A stretch of DNA of 27,841 nt from JBBDSH01 sp040905045 (lineage in GTDB: Bacteria > Pseudomonadota > Gammaproteobacteria > Eutrophobiales > Eutrophobiaceae), in assembly GCA_040905045.1 (NCBI GenBank), contig JBBDSH010000066.1, positions 1-27,841 on the forward strand. Direction: 5' to 3'. The notes below the pieces were generated by a model. It was not told the origin of the DNA. It worked only from the letters and a program-made list of their open reading frames with translations, and ran no database searches. Position 1 is the stretch's first letter. Each line of letters opens with the position of its first letter. The position numbers were made by a program, and so were the translations under genes. Of the stretch, positions 16,192 to 23,687 are shown piece by piece.

Positions 16192-16291
16192 NNNNNNNNN
16201 NNNNNNNNNNNNNNNNNNNNNNNNNNNNNNNNNNNNNNNNNNNNNNNNNNNNNNNNNNNNNNNNNNNNNNNNNNNNNNNNNNNNNNNNNNN
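16192..16291. other. Assembly gap (100 N)
   Basis: Exactly 100 N, the conventional filler for a gap of unknown length. It removes the stop codon and last residues of the SDR gene on its right and the spacer before the dioxygenase gene. Neighbouring spacers in this array all contain palindromic repeats, so a repeat here is a likely cause of the break. Confidence 0.99.
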
Positions 16292-17175
16292 TAGTCATAG
16301 ATGGGGTTGGAAAGCAGGAAGCCGATGGTTTCCACACGTTTTGCCGGCGGTTCGTAGTCGGGTATGGCCGCGAGGATGGCTTCGCCGCGGGCGGCGAAGA
16401 TATCCCGGAATTCCGGATGGGTGATGATGTACAGATCGTTATTCATAATGCCCGACAATACGCGTTCCCCGGCGTCCAGGGGTTCCATCCAGTATTGGCG
16501 TGCCTCGGACATGGCGGAGGAGCGTGCCTGACGCTCCTTGTCGGTTTCGGCATAGCCGGTATTGGACAGATGCGCGGGACGGGTCTTGCCGCTCTCGGCG
16601 ATATTGGTCTGAACCGGTCCGGGACAGAAGGCGGACACACCGATGCCGTCTTCCCCCAGTTCCCCGTGCAGGGCCTCGGACAGGCCCACCACGGCGAACT
16701 TGGCGGTGCAGTACAGACCGGCCATGCCGTGCACGACCAGGCCGCCGGTGGAAGCGGTGTTGACAATATGGCCGCCCTCACCGTGTTCCAGCATGTGCGG
16801 CAGGAAGGTCTGCACACCATTGATGACACCGCCGACATTGACATTCATATTCCAGTCCCAGTCATCGTAGGTGGCCAGTTTCATGGGACCGCCGAGGCCG
16901 ATGCCGGCGTTATTGCAGAGGACATGAACCTTGCCGAAAGTCTTTTTTGATTCTTCCAGGGCCGCGGCAAAGGCCTCGCGATCGGAGACGTCCAGTTTGA
17001 TGGTATGCACCTCGGTGTCCTTGCCGAAAGTGTCCTTCACCTCGTCCAGGTGATCCTGGCGAATATCGGCGATGATGACCTTCATGCCGGCGTTGCTGAA
17101 GGCGCGGGCCATGCCCAGGCCGATGCCGCTGGCGCCGCCGGTGATGAATGCTGTTTTGGCTTTAATATCTTTCAT
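16292..17175 (-). CDS. SDR dehydrogenase, LigD-like, copy 1 (C-terminus lost in gap)
   Basis: This is a classical short-chain dehydrogenase; 294 residues are visible before the gap, and by comparison with its paralogues perhaps 5-25 are missing. It has TGGASGIG (12-19) for NAD(P), NNAG (88-91), Ser142, and Tyr155-x3-Lys159. LDVSDREAFA and ATYDDWDWNMNVN match the LigD type of C-alpha dehydrogenase (remembered TYDDFDW, DREAYARA). ADIRQ after strand 2 places Asp at the NAD-selective position. The start is ATG with GAGGAG upstream. It is the fourth SDR in transcription order and closest to the dioxygenase gene. Expected chemistry is reversible oxidation of a secondary alcohol to a ketone; the substrate is inferred. 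Confidence 0.87.
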
Positions 17176-17219
17176 GAATCATCTCCTCATCTTGATATAG
17201 CCACAGAGGTCACAGTATC

Positions 17220-17325
17220 GTAGGGTGGGTTAGCCCGCTGTCTAGGGCGTAACCCACCAGAATAAAATTCTTTCTTGTTACCTGTGGTTGAATCCGGTGG
17301 GTTACGCTTCGCTAACCCACCCTAC
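17220..17325. repeat. GTAGGGTGGGTTAGC palindromic element, copy 1
   Basis: The 15-bp ends GTAGGGTGGGTTAGC (17220-17234) and GCTAACCCACCCTAC (17311-17325) are perfect inverted repeats. Nested inside, GCGTAACCCACC (17247-17258) pairs with GGTGGGTTACGC (17296-17307). This is a widespread type of dispersed bacterial intergenic repeat. A CCACAGAGG remnant lies just outside at 17200-17209. Confidence 0.92.
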
Positions 17326-17339
17326 AACTCGGATTCTCA

Positions 17340-18242
17340 CTATTTCGATTTCTCGCTTTCCTGCTGCCGTTCGCGGCGGCGTACGTTGAATCTCTCCACC
17401 CGCTTCATCATTTCCGGATCGGAAGATGGATCGGGCAGGGCATCGATGACTTCATGGTGCAGATCGTCCAGGGTCTCGCGGAATTCGGGATAAGGAATCA
17501 CCCAGAAGTCGTTATTCTTCACTGCGGCAAGCACGTATTCGGCCAGGTCCACGGGGTCCAGCCCGACTTCGATGACGGACTTCAGGCGTTTGAAGACTTC
17601 CTCGTCGGCGCCGTAATAACCGGTTTCGGAAAGATGCTCGGGGCGGGTCAGCACGGCTTCGTGGATATTGGTGTTGACCGCGCCCGGGCAGAGCAGCGAG
17701 ACGCCGATACCGGTGGATTCCAGATCCAGGCGCAGCGCCTCGCTCATGCCGCGTACCGCGTACTTGGAGGTGTTGTAGACACCGGTTCCCGGCAACGGTA
17801 CGAATGCGGACATGGAGGCGGTATTGACGATATGCCCGCCGGCACCGCGTTCGATCATGCGCGGCAGAAAGGTGCGGATGCCGTTGATGACGCCGCCGAC
17901 ATTGACGTTCATGATCCAGTCCCAGTCGTCGTAAGTGGCATCCTGCATGGGGCCGAAGATGCTGACGCCGGCGGTATTGCAGAGCAGGTCGACGGGACCG
18001 AAAATCCTTTCCGTTTCGTCGGCGGCTCGTGCAAACGCTTCCCGGTCCGTGATATCCAGGTGTATGGGGTGTACCCGGGCTTTCTGTTCGTTGAAATACG
18101 CCATGGCCTCGTCCAGGTGATCCTGACGGATGTCGGCAATGACCACTTTCATGCCCTCGCGCGAGAATACCTTGGCCTGTCCCAGGGCCACACCGCTGCC
18201 GCCGCCGGTGATAAAAGCTACCTTACCTTTCAGATCTTTCAT
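17340..18242 (-). CDS. SDR dehydrogenase, LigD-like, copy 2
   Basis: This 300-residue classical SDR has TGGGSGVA (12-19), in which the third Gly of the dinucleotide motif is Ala19. CNTAG (88-92) replaces the usual NNAG, the same NTAG variant I recall in LigD. Catalytic residues are Ser143 and Tyr156-x3-Lys160. GQAKVF, HLDITDREAFARAADE, FGPMQDATYDDWDWIMNVN and YIIPYPEVRE-like WVIPYPEFRE all resemble LigD, making this the most LigD-like of the four copies. The ATG is preceded by a modest AGGA-type site. The C-terminus is rich in Arg, Glu and Lys. The 164-bp spacer to copy 1 holds a palindromic repeat. Confidence 0.88.
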   Translation of the reverse strand: MKDLKGKVAFITGGGSGVALGQAKVFSREGMKVVIADIRQDHLDEAMAYFNEQKARVHPIHLDITDREAFARAADETERIFGPVDLLCNTAGVSIFGPMQDATYDDWDWIMNVNVGGVINGIRTFLPRMIERGAGGHIVNTASMSAFVPLPGTGVYNTSKYAVRGMSEALRLDLESTGIGVSLLCPGAVNTNIHEAVLTRPEHLSETGYYGADEEVFKRLKSVIEVGLDPVDLAEYVLAAVKNNDFWVIPYPEFRETLDDLHHEVIDALPDPSSDPEMMKRVERFNVRRRERQQESEKSK

Positions 18243-18269
18243 GATTCCTGGCCCTCTGGTCTGGAAATT

Positions 18270-18374
18270 GTAGGGTGGGTTAGCCCGCTGTTCAGGGTGT
18301 AACCCACCAGAACAAAATACTCTCTTGTTTCTTGTGGCTGATGCGGTGGGTTACGCTTCGCTAACCCACCCTAC
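18270..18374. repeat. GTAGGGTGGGTTAGC palindromic element, copy 2
   Basis: The same 15-bp inverted ends as copy 1 are present (18270-18284 and 18360-18374), with the same nested GGTGGGTTACGC and a variable centre. The internal GTGTAACCCACC has one mismatch to its partner. It lies 27 bp before the start of SDR copy 2, so it would be in the 5' leader if transcribed with copy 3. Confidence 0.92.
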
Positions 18375-18412
18375 GGTTCTGCAATTCAGTTGGTCACAGC
18401 CACAGAGTAGCA

Positions 18413-18512
18413 GGTGAGGTGTGAGGGGTGAGGTGTGAGGTGTTAACGCCAATCTTTTCATTATTCGAATAAAGTTGTACTCCTCACGCCTCACCCCTTA
18501 CTCCTCACCTCC
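18413..18512. repeat. GTGAGG-type palindromic repeat, copy 2
   Basis: GGTGAGGTGTGAGGGGTGAG and following units (18413-18442) face CTCCTCACGCCTCACCCC and CTCCTCACCTCC (18480-18512). The right arm extends into the 3' end of SDR copy 3 and supplies its last codons (Glu-Val-Arg-Ser-Lys-Gly) and TGA. The centre differs from copy 1 at 12701-12836. Confidence 0.82.
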
Positions 18513-19423
18513 TTAAGTTTCTTGTCCCGCTGCTCCACGTAGGGTGGATACGAAGTCAGGAACGACACCGCCTCGGCACGAACCGGGTCCGGATCCTCGT
18601 CCGGCATGGAGGCCAGCAGGCATTCGAATTTCTCCTCGATACCCTTTTTGAATTCGGTATGGCTGAAGATAAACAGATCATTGTTTTGTATGCCGCGCAG
18701 CACTCGTTCGCCGACTTCCACGGGGTCCATGCCGATCTGGTTGAGCAGGCCTTTCATGCGCTCCTGCCACTCGGCTATCTCCTCGGGAGTGGTGGTGTAG
18801 CCGCTGTCGGCGAACTCTTCAGGCCGGATCTCCTCGCCCTTGTAGATGCTTGTATTGACCGCCCCCGGCAGGTACACCGAGGCACCGATATTATGCGGCT
18901 GCAGATCGGAATACAGGGTTTCCATCAGGCCGCAGACGGCAAACTTGGCGGTGTTATAGACAATGGTGCCGCGTGTGGCCACGAGGCCGGACATGGACGA
19001 GGTACTGACCACATGGCCGCCTTCGCCGTGGGCGACGATGCGCGGAACGATGATCTGCACGCCGTTGATGACGCCGCCCAGGTTGACGCCCATGAGCCAG
19101 TCCCAGTCGGCGAAGGTTGTCTTGAGGAATTCACCGGTGATGCCGAGGCCGGCGTTGTTGACCAGAACGTGGATTTTTCCAAATACTTCTTCCGCCTCGT
19201 CCGCCGCCCTTGCATAGGCCTCGCGGTCGGTAACATCCAGCTGAATAGCGTGGGCCGCGGCGCCCTTGTCATTGAAATACTGCATGGCGTCATCCAGGTG
19301 GTCCCGACGGATATCGGCGATGACGACTTTCATGCCGGCGGCGGAAAAGGCCTTGGCCATGCCCAGGCCCATACCGGCCCCTGCGCCGGTAATAAAAGCT
19401 ACCTTGTCTTTAACGTCTTTCAT
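18491..19423 (-). CDS. SDR dehydrogenase, LigD-like, copy 3
   Basis: This 310-residue classical SDR has TGAGAGMG (12-19), VNNAG (88-92), Ser143 and Tyr156-x3-Lys160. QLDVTDREAYARAADE is the closest match of the set to the LigD helix segment, but TYDDWDW is changed to TFADWDW. The substrate-loop region (about 190-225) differs from the other copies, consistent with a different stereo- or substrate preference. The ATG at 19423 has AAGGAG at 9-nt spacing. The last six residues and the stop are encoded by a GTGAGG repeat, so the original C-terminus was probably altered by its arrival. Confidence 0.87.
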   Translation of the reverse strand: MKDVKDKVAFITGAGAGMGLGMAKAFSAAGMKVVIADIRRDHLDDAMQYFNDKGAAAHAIQLDVTDREAYARAADEAEEVFGKIHVLVNNAGLGITGEFLKTTFADWDWLMGVNLGGVINGVQIIVPRIVAHGEGGHVVSTSSMSGLVATRGTIVYNTAKFAVCGLMETLYSDLQPHNIGASVYLPGAVNTSIYKGEEIRPEEFADSGYTTTPEEIAEWQERMKGLLNQIGMDPVEVGERVLRGIQNNDLFIFSHTEFKKGIEEKFECLLASMPDEDPDPVRAEAVSFLTSYPPYVEQRDKKLKEVRSKG

Positions 19424-19442
19424 TATTTATGCTCCTTATTTA

Positions 19443-19556
19443 TTCGCGGCGGGGGCGCCGTTGCATCCTTCGCTCCGTAAACGGTGCATCCATGCACCAC
19501 TTCCCCCACAAGCAGGGTTTATCGCTTGATCAAAGCGAAGCTTATGGGAGGTGCGC
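19443..19556. repeat. GGTGCATGGATGCACC-hairpin repeat, copy 1
   Basis: Read on the minus strand: GGTGCA-TGGA-TGCACC (19483-19498), then the tag GTTTACGGAGCGAAGGATGCAAC (19460-19482). The other side carries a GTGGGGGAA block and CCTCCCATAAGCTTCG. Related copies are at 22352-22463 (inverted) and 26781-26956, and a diverged hairpin plus tag at 20649-20690. The terminal CGCGGCGGGGGCGCC is REP-like. Confidence 0.85.
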
Positions 19557-19583
19557 CCTCGCTCCGAACAAGTATTCAAGATA

Positions 19584-19624
19584 TTTCTCTGTGTTCCTCT
19601 GTGTCCTCTGTGGCTAATCTTTCA
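19584..19624. repeat. CCACAGAGG-type repeat, half copy at the SDR copy 4 stop codon
   Basis: On the minus strand, TGAAAGATTAGCCACAGAGG followed by ACACAGAGGAACACAGAGAA runs from the SDR copy 4 stop codon outward. The same junction (TGAAAAGATTTGCCGCA) recurs at the stop of the MFS gene at 20812. Copies of the opposite end are at 20548 and, as a remnant, at 17200. Confidence 0.8.
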
Positions 19625-20524
19625 TGAATTTTGTTTTTTAATCTTCTCCCTGATATCGATAACCGCCTGGCGGCGCATCTTTTCAAACTCGAACCGCTGC
19701 GGTTCAGGCTCTTCGTCCGGAAAGGCGGCAATGATTTCATCGCACAGCTCGCGCACCTCATCCTTGTGATCCGGATGACTCAATATGTAAAAGTCATTAT
19801 TCCTGATCCCGCGCAGGGTTTTTTCTCCCACCTCAATCGGGTCCATGCCCATTTCATGCACCTGCTCCAGACGCTTCAACCATTCTTCATCCACTTCGTG
19901 ATCGGATCGTGTCAGGTGTTCGGGCCGTATCTTCTCGCTTTCATAGATTTTGCTCTTCACCAGGCCCGGACAGAGGATGGACACGCCGATGTTTTTCTCC
20001 GCCAGGCTAAGGCGCAGTGATTCCGACAGGCCGCGCACGGCGAACTTGGTCGCGGTGTAAATGCCCGCGGTGGCGCCGGCGACAAAGGCCGCCATGGAAG
20101 CGGTGTTGACGATATGACCGCCTTCGCCGTGTGCTTCCATGCGCGGCAGAAAAGCCTTGATGCCGTTGAAGACGCCGTTCAGGTTGATGTCGATGAGCCA
20201 GTCCCAGTCTTCATAGGTGGACTCTTCCACCGACTTGAACAGATTGATGCCGGCGTTATTGCAGAGCACATGGACTTTGCCGAAAACATCGACGGTTTCC
20301 CCGGCGGCCCGCGCCATGGCTTCCCTGTCGGTGATGTCCACATTAATGGCATGGACCGGTAAATCCTTGTCCTTGAAAAATTCCATGGCCTCATCCAGAT
20401 GATCCTGGCGAATGTCGGCGATGACGACCTTCATGCCGGCCCCGGTAAAAACCTTTGCCAGGCCCAGGCCGACGCCGCTGGCGCCGCCGGTGATGAATGC
20501 TGTTTTTCCCGATAACTTTTTCAC
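19622..20524 (-). CDS. SDR dehydrogenase, LigD-like, copy 4
   Basis: This 300-residue classical SDR has TGGASGVG (12-19), CNNAG (88-92), Ser143 and Tyr156-x3-Lys160. NVDITDREAMARAAGE and STYEDWDWLIDINLNGVFNG keep the LigD-type pattern. The start is GTG at 20524, with GAGGTG as ribosome site 5-10 nt upstream; no in-frame ATG is nearer to the expected N-terminus. It is the first SDR after the MFS gene in transcription order. ADIRQ suggests NAD preference. The C-terminal tail is Lys-rich and ends at a TGA that forms the boundary of a CCACAGAGG repeat. Confidence 0.87.
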   Translation of the reverse strand: MKKLSGKTAFITGGASGVGLGLAKVFTGAGMKVVIADIRQDHLDEAMEFFKDKDLPVHAINVDITDREAMARAAGETVDVFGKVHVLCNNAGINLFKSVEESTYEDWDWLIDINLNGVFNGIKAFLPRMEAHGEGGHIVNTASMAAFVAGATAGIYTATKFAVRGLSESLRLSLAEKNIGVSILCPGLVKSKIYESEKIRPEHLTRSDHEVDEEWLKRLEQVHEMGMDPIEVGEKTLRGIRNNDFYILSHPDHKDEVRELCDEIIAAFPDEEPEPQRFEFEKMRRQAVIDIREKIKKQNS

Positions 20525-20547
20525 GATTTCACCTCACTTTTAATATA

Positions 20548-20812
20548 AGCCACAGAGGACACAGAGGACCACAGAGAATATAAAAACGGCGCGTTCCCCG
20601 ACATTGACTGTGTTAAAGAAGCCGTCATTCTGGTGCATGCCAGAGGAGCGGCACAGGGATGTGCCGTTAGCGGAGCTAAGGATGTAATCCAGTAGGCAAA
20701 TGAATTCAATATGTTGATGCACTAACAAAGTTACCCTGCGGGCAAATCTATCTACTGGAATGACGACTTTATTCTCTCTATGTTCCTCTGTGTTTTTTGC
20801 GGCAAATCTTTT
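20548..20812. repeat. CCACAGAGG-bounded element with internal hairpin
   Basis: AGCCACAGAGGACACAGAGG (20548-20567) and its imperfect inverse (20771-20812) bound about 265 bp between the MFS and SDR copy 4 genes, like a non-coding MITE. The right edge coincides with the MFS stop codon. Inside is CGGCACA-GGGA-TGTGCCG (20649-20666) with the tag TTAGCGGAGCTAAGGATGTAATCC, diverged from the hairpin family at 19443. No gene is seen inside. Confidence 0.72.
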
Positions 20813-22143
20813 CATGGATTAATCCTTGCCAAAGCCAGATCCTCGCGCAGTGTGCGCGACGCCAGGAAGAAATGAAACGCCGCCCAGACACTGGTGATCA
20901 GCACCAGGAACAGCAGGGCGTAACGCAGCGAGTTGTCGCCGTAGGCGGCGTTGAAGAAATCGCTGATCATGCCGATGATCAACGGCCCGGCGCCCATGGA
21001 AACCAGATTGGCCAGGAATAAATAGAACGCGGCACCGACGGCGCGCCGGCGTACTCCCGCCAGATTCTGGATCATGGCCAGTACCGGCCCGAGGAACATG
21101 TGACCGATAAGTATGGCGGGAATGAAGAACAGCAGGGCCGGGATCGGCGTCGCCCAGGTATAGACAAGGATCGTGAAGGGTATGGTGATCAGAATGGATC
21201 CGCCGCATAACCAGGTATACCAGCGCTCGTCACCGGTCTTGCGCACCAGGCGGTCGGCGATATAACCCCCGCTCAGGGTCCCGAGGGAACCGAAAATACC
21301 GAAGATCAACGCCAGCCAGGTACCGACCTCGCCGCTGCTCATGCCGTGGACGCGCATGAAATAGGCCGGCATCCACAGGCCGGCGCCCCAGGCGCCGATG
21401 CCGTGGATGGCGCCGGCCAGCGGCAGATGCCGCAGGGAAGGGCGGCTGAGGAAATAGGCAATGGTGGACCAGAGCGAAGGGACTTCACCCGTTACGGGAG
21501 CCATTTCCGAATGGCCGCGCGGCGGCTCCCGCAGGGTCAGCCGCAGCAGCACGGCCAGGAACACACCGGGCAGGCCCACCACCACAAAGGCGGTGCGCCA
21601 GCCGAAGAATTCGTTGACCCAGCCGCCCACCATGAAGCCGACGAGAAAACCCAGCGGCAGGTACATATAAAGGATGCCCAGGGCAAAGCCGCGTTTTTCC
21701 GGCGGGAAATAATCCGAGATCAGGGACTGGGACGGCGGCGCGCCGCCCGCCTCGCCGATGCCCACGCCCATGCGGCACAGGAACAGCGTCCAGAAACCGG
21801 TGGCCAGGCCCGACAGGGCGGTCATGGAACTCCATAATCCCAGGGCGATGGCGATGATATTGCGGCGGTTGAACTTGTCCGCCAGCCAGGCCACCGGCAG
21901 GCCGACGGAGGCATAGAACAGGCCGAAGGCGATGCCGCCCAGCAGCCCCAGCTGCGTGTCGGAAAAATGGAATTCCTGTTTGATGGATTCCAGCAGGATG
22001 GCGAATATCTGCCGGTCCACCCAGCTGAAGACGCCGACAACCAGCAGCAGGCCGAGAACGTAATAGCGGTACGAATCGGAAACGTTGAACGCGGGTGTTT
22101 CAGCGGATGCGGGTTGCCGGTTGTCCGCCGCTTCAGTATTCAT
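20812..22143 (-). CDS. MFS transporter, Spinster-like, in the catabolic array
   Basis: This 443-residue, twelve-helix carrier starts at ATG 22143, with AGAGG upstream; the frame extends 13 codons further but without a better site. It has FSWVDRQIFAILLESIKQEF in helix 1, VGLPVAWLADKFNRRNII as the loop motif, and GVGIGEAGGAPPSQSLISDY. It is the paralogue of the truncated carrier at 1-860. As the first structural gene of the minus-strand array it is a candidate inner-membrane importer of the compound handled by the SDR, dioxygenase and GST genes, or an exporter of a product. Its stop codon lies at the edge of a CCACAGAGG repeat. Confidence 0.88.
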   Translation of the reverse strand: MNTEAADNRQPASAETPAFNVSDSYRYYVLGLLLVVGVFSWVDRQIFAILLESIKQEFHFSDTQLGLLGGIAFGLFYASVGLPVAWLADKFNRRNIIAIALGLWSSMTALSGLATGFWTLFLCRMGVGIGEAGGAPPSQSLISDYFPPEKRGFALGILYMYLPLGFLVGFMVGGWVNEFFGWRTAFVVVGLPGVFLAVLLRLTLREPPRGHSEMAPVTGEVPSLWSTIAYFLSRPSLRHLPLAGAIHGIGAWGAGLWMPAYFMRVHGMSSGEVGTWLALIFGIFGSLGTLSGGYIADRLVRKTGDERWYTWLCGGSILITIPFTILVYTWATPIPALLFFIPAILIGHMFLGPVLAMIQNLAGVRRRAVGAAFYLFLANLVSMGAGPLIIGMISDFFNAAYGDNSLRYALLFLVLITSVWAAFHFFLASRTLREDLALARINP

Positions 22144-22703
22144 TGAATATCGCCTCTCTGGAAAAACTTGCTTCCGGGTCACTGATTATTCTGATTCAGG
22201 GAAAACACGTGGACACGGAAGAATCCGCGGATCACGGATTATAAAGGCTCACGACGCGGATAATTATCTATAAAGGAAGAATGAACCGACTGTACAGGAA
22301 GCGGCGAATTCGTGATTCGGTTCGTGGCCTGTACTGGATACTGAACCAGTATCGAGCCTCCCACAAGCTCCGTTCGTTATCGCCGTGAAACCCTGCTTGT
22401 GGGGGAAGTGGTGCATGGATGCACCGTTTACGGAGCGAAGGATGCAACGGCCAGCCGGCCGCGAAGAATTTCATTCGGCCCGTGGTCGAGCCTCCCACAA
22501 CCATAGTTTTACCCGGATAACGAACCCTGGAAGTGGGAGCGGCGCCCCCGCCGCGAATGAAAGTTCAGGAAAGCGGCCGCGTTTTTCCGGTTCGGCTCGT
22601 GGTCGAGCCTCCCACAAGCTTCGTTCGTTACCGCGGTGAAACCCTGATTGCAGAAGCGGTTCTGGCTTACAGCATGCCGGGGCAGGCCTCGCCGCGAATA
22701 GAT
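22144..22703. repeat. Gene-free 560 bp: mosaic of palindromic repeats (22340-22700)
   Basis: 22352-22463 is an inverted copy of the GGTGCATGGATGCACC-hairpin repeat (hairpin 22410-22425, tag 22426-22448). GTGGTCGAGCCTCCCACAA occurs at about 22482-22500 and again at 22600-22618, the second followed by GCTTCGTTCGTTACCGCGGT as in the full copy. GTGGGAGCGGCGCCCCCGCC (22534-22553) is REP-like. 22663-22699 matches, inverted, the left end of the copy at 26781. 22144-22260 is the leader of the MFS gene. No credible gene is seen. Confidence 0.8.
22223..22243 (-). promoter_or_regulatory. Candidate promoter and palindrome upstream of the MFS-SDR array
   Basis: On the minus strand a perfect -10 hexamer TATAAT occupies 22243-22238, and the 10-bp palindrome ATCCGCGGAT (22223-22232) covers the expected start site. 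No good -35 is present at 16-18 bp, which would suit an activator-dependent promoter. The leader to the ATG would be about 88 nt. Confidence 0.35.
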
Positions 22704-23687
22704 CTACGTCACCGGATGAATATGCAGATTGCGATACTCGCGCGGGCTGACGCCGAACTGCTCCTTGAATACCCGGGCGAAATGGGTGGTGTTGTTGAAA
22801 CCCTTGTGAAAGGCGATTTCCGTAATGGTCTTGTCGCGCCAGAACACATCCGTCATCTGCCGGGCGCATTCCTCCAGCCGGCGCCGCAGTATGTAGTGGG
22901 ATACGGATTCGTTCTCGTGTGCGAACAGCATGTGCAGATAGCGGGTTGAAATCCGGAAAGCGGTGGCAATCGTCCGCGGCGTCAATTCCGGATCATCGAG
23001 ATTGGATTCGATAAAACGTTTGATCTCGATCAGGCGGCTGTTGGTGGCGGCCGATCGGGAGATGTTGGTGCCATGGGCGAGGCAGTAAGCGGTGGCGATG
23101 GTATCCAGCAGGTTGTCTGCGATCCTGCGGCCGTATTCGCCGGGTATGCCCTGTTCCGTCTGCTGCCACAGGCTTTTCAACATGACCGAGGCGGTGCTGC
23201 TGAGGCCGTCCCGCCCCGACATGTATTTGCAGGACAGTTGTTCCGGTTGGGGAATACGGCTTTTCAGTGCGGCGGCAGGAATACCCAGGACGATGGTTTC
23301 ACACGGCTGGTTGTAGGTGAGTTCGTAGGGCCAGGAACTGTCGCAGATGCCGAAATCGCCTTCCTTCAACCGGGTCTGCAGGCCGTTCTGCCGCAGCACC
23401 AGTTCGCCCGATGACTGCAGGTGCAGGAAAAAAAGTTGTTCGCTGGAACGGGCTATGTGTTTCTTGGAATGCTGGACCGAAGCGGGCAGGGAGATAACCT
23501 TGGAAAAAGACAACTGGCCGAGCATATCCCATTTGACCTGGCCGTCGAAGTGGGCCATGTCGGCCGGATCCGTCACCATGCGAGTGAACACATCGCAGAT
23601 TACGTCATTCCAGTACTCGATCTTCGCCTTCTGCCGAAGTCCCTCTGTTGAAAACGTCTCCAAATGAACCCCCCGGTTATCATTCAA
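22704..23687 (-). CDS. AraC-family transcriptional regulator
   Basis: This protein of up to 327 residues has an N-terminal AraC_binding_2-like sensor domain (about 40-200; FFLHLQSSGELVLRQNG, then EGDFGICDSSWPYEL) and a C-terminal double helix-turn-helix (about 225-322). The second HTH is typical: TITEIAFHKGFNNTTHFARVF, then FGVSPREYR. The layout resembles FeaR, an activator of aromatic-amine catabolism. No in-frame ATG fits the N-terminus; TTG at 23687 is annotated, and TTG at 23663, preceded by a run of six G, is an alternative. It lies between the catabolic array (downstream, same strand) and a divergent TonB receptor gene, so it is the likely activator of one or both. Confidence 0.85.
   Translation of the reverse strand: MNDNRGVHLETFSTEGLRQKAKIEYWNDVICDVFTRMVTDPADMAHFDGQVKWDMLGQLSFSKVISLPASVQHSKKHIARSSEQLFFLHLQSSGELVLRQNGLQTRLKEGDFGICDSSWPYELTYNQPCETIVLGIPAAALKSRIPQPEQLSCKYMSGRDGLSSTASVMLKSLWQQTEQGIPGEYGRRIADNLLDTIATAYCLAHGTNISRSAATNSRLIEIKRFIESNLDDPELTPRTIATAFRISTRYLHMLFAHENESVSHYILRRRLEECARQMTDVFWRDKTITEIAFHKGFNNTTHFARVFKEQFGVSPREYRNLHIHPVT

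Noticed and set aside
16168..17175. Continuous SDR frame reading through the N run
   Set aside because: The frame across 100 unknown bases is arbitrary; the residues after the gap are antisense to the dioxygenase start region.
12701..18512. Short G-rich and C-rich repeats as a CRISPR array
   Set aside because: Repeats are inverted, irregular and without uniform spacers; no cas genes are present.
17454..19480. Long open frames (about 270-280 codons) on the plus strand opposite the SDR genes
   Set aside because: They mirror the codon pattern of the real SDR genes, lack family motifs and ribosome sites, and recur opposite each paralogue.
20548..20812. Insertion sequence in the MFS-SDR spacer
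   Set aside because: No transposase frame fits in 265 bp; at most it is a non-autonomous element.
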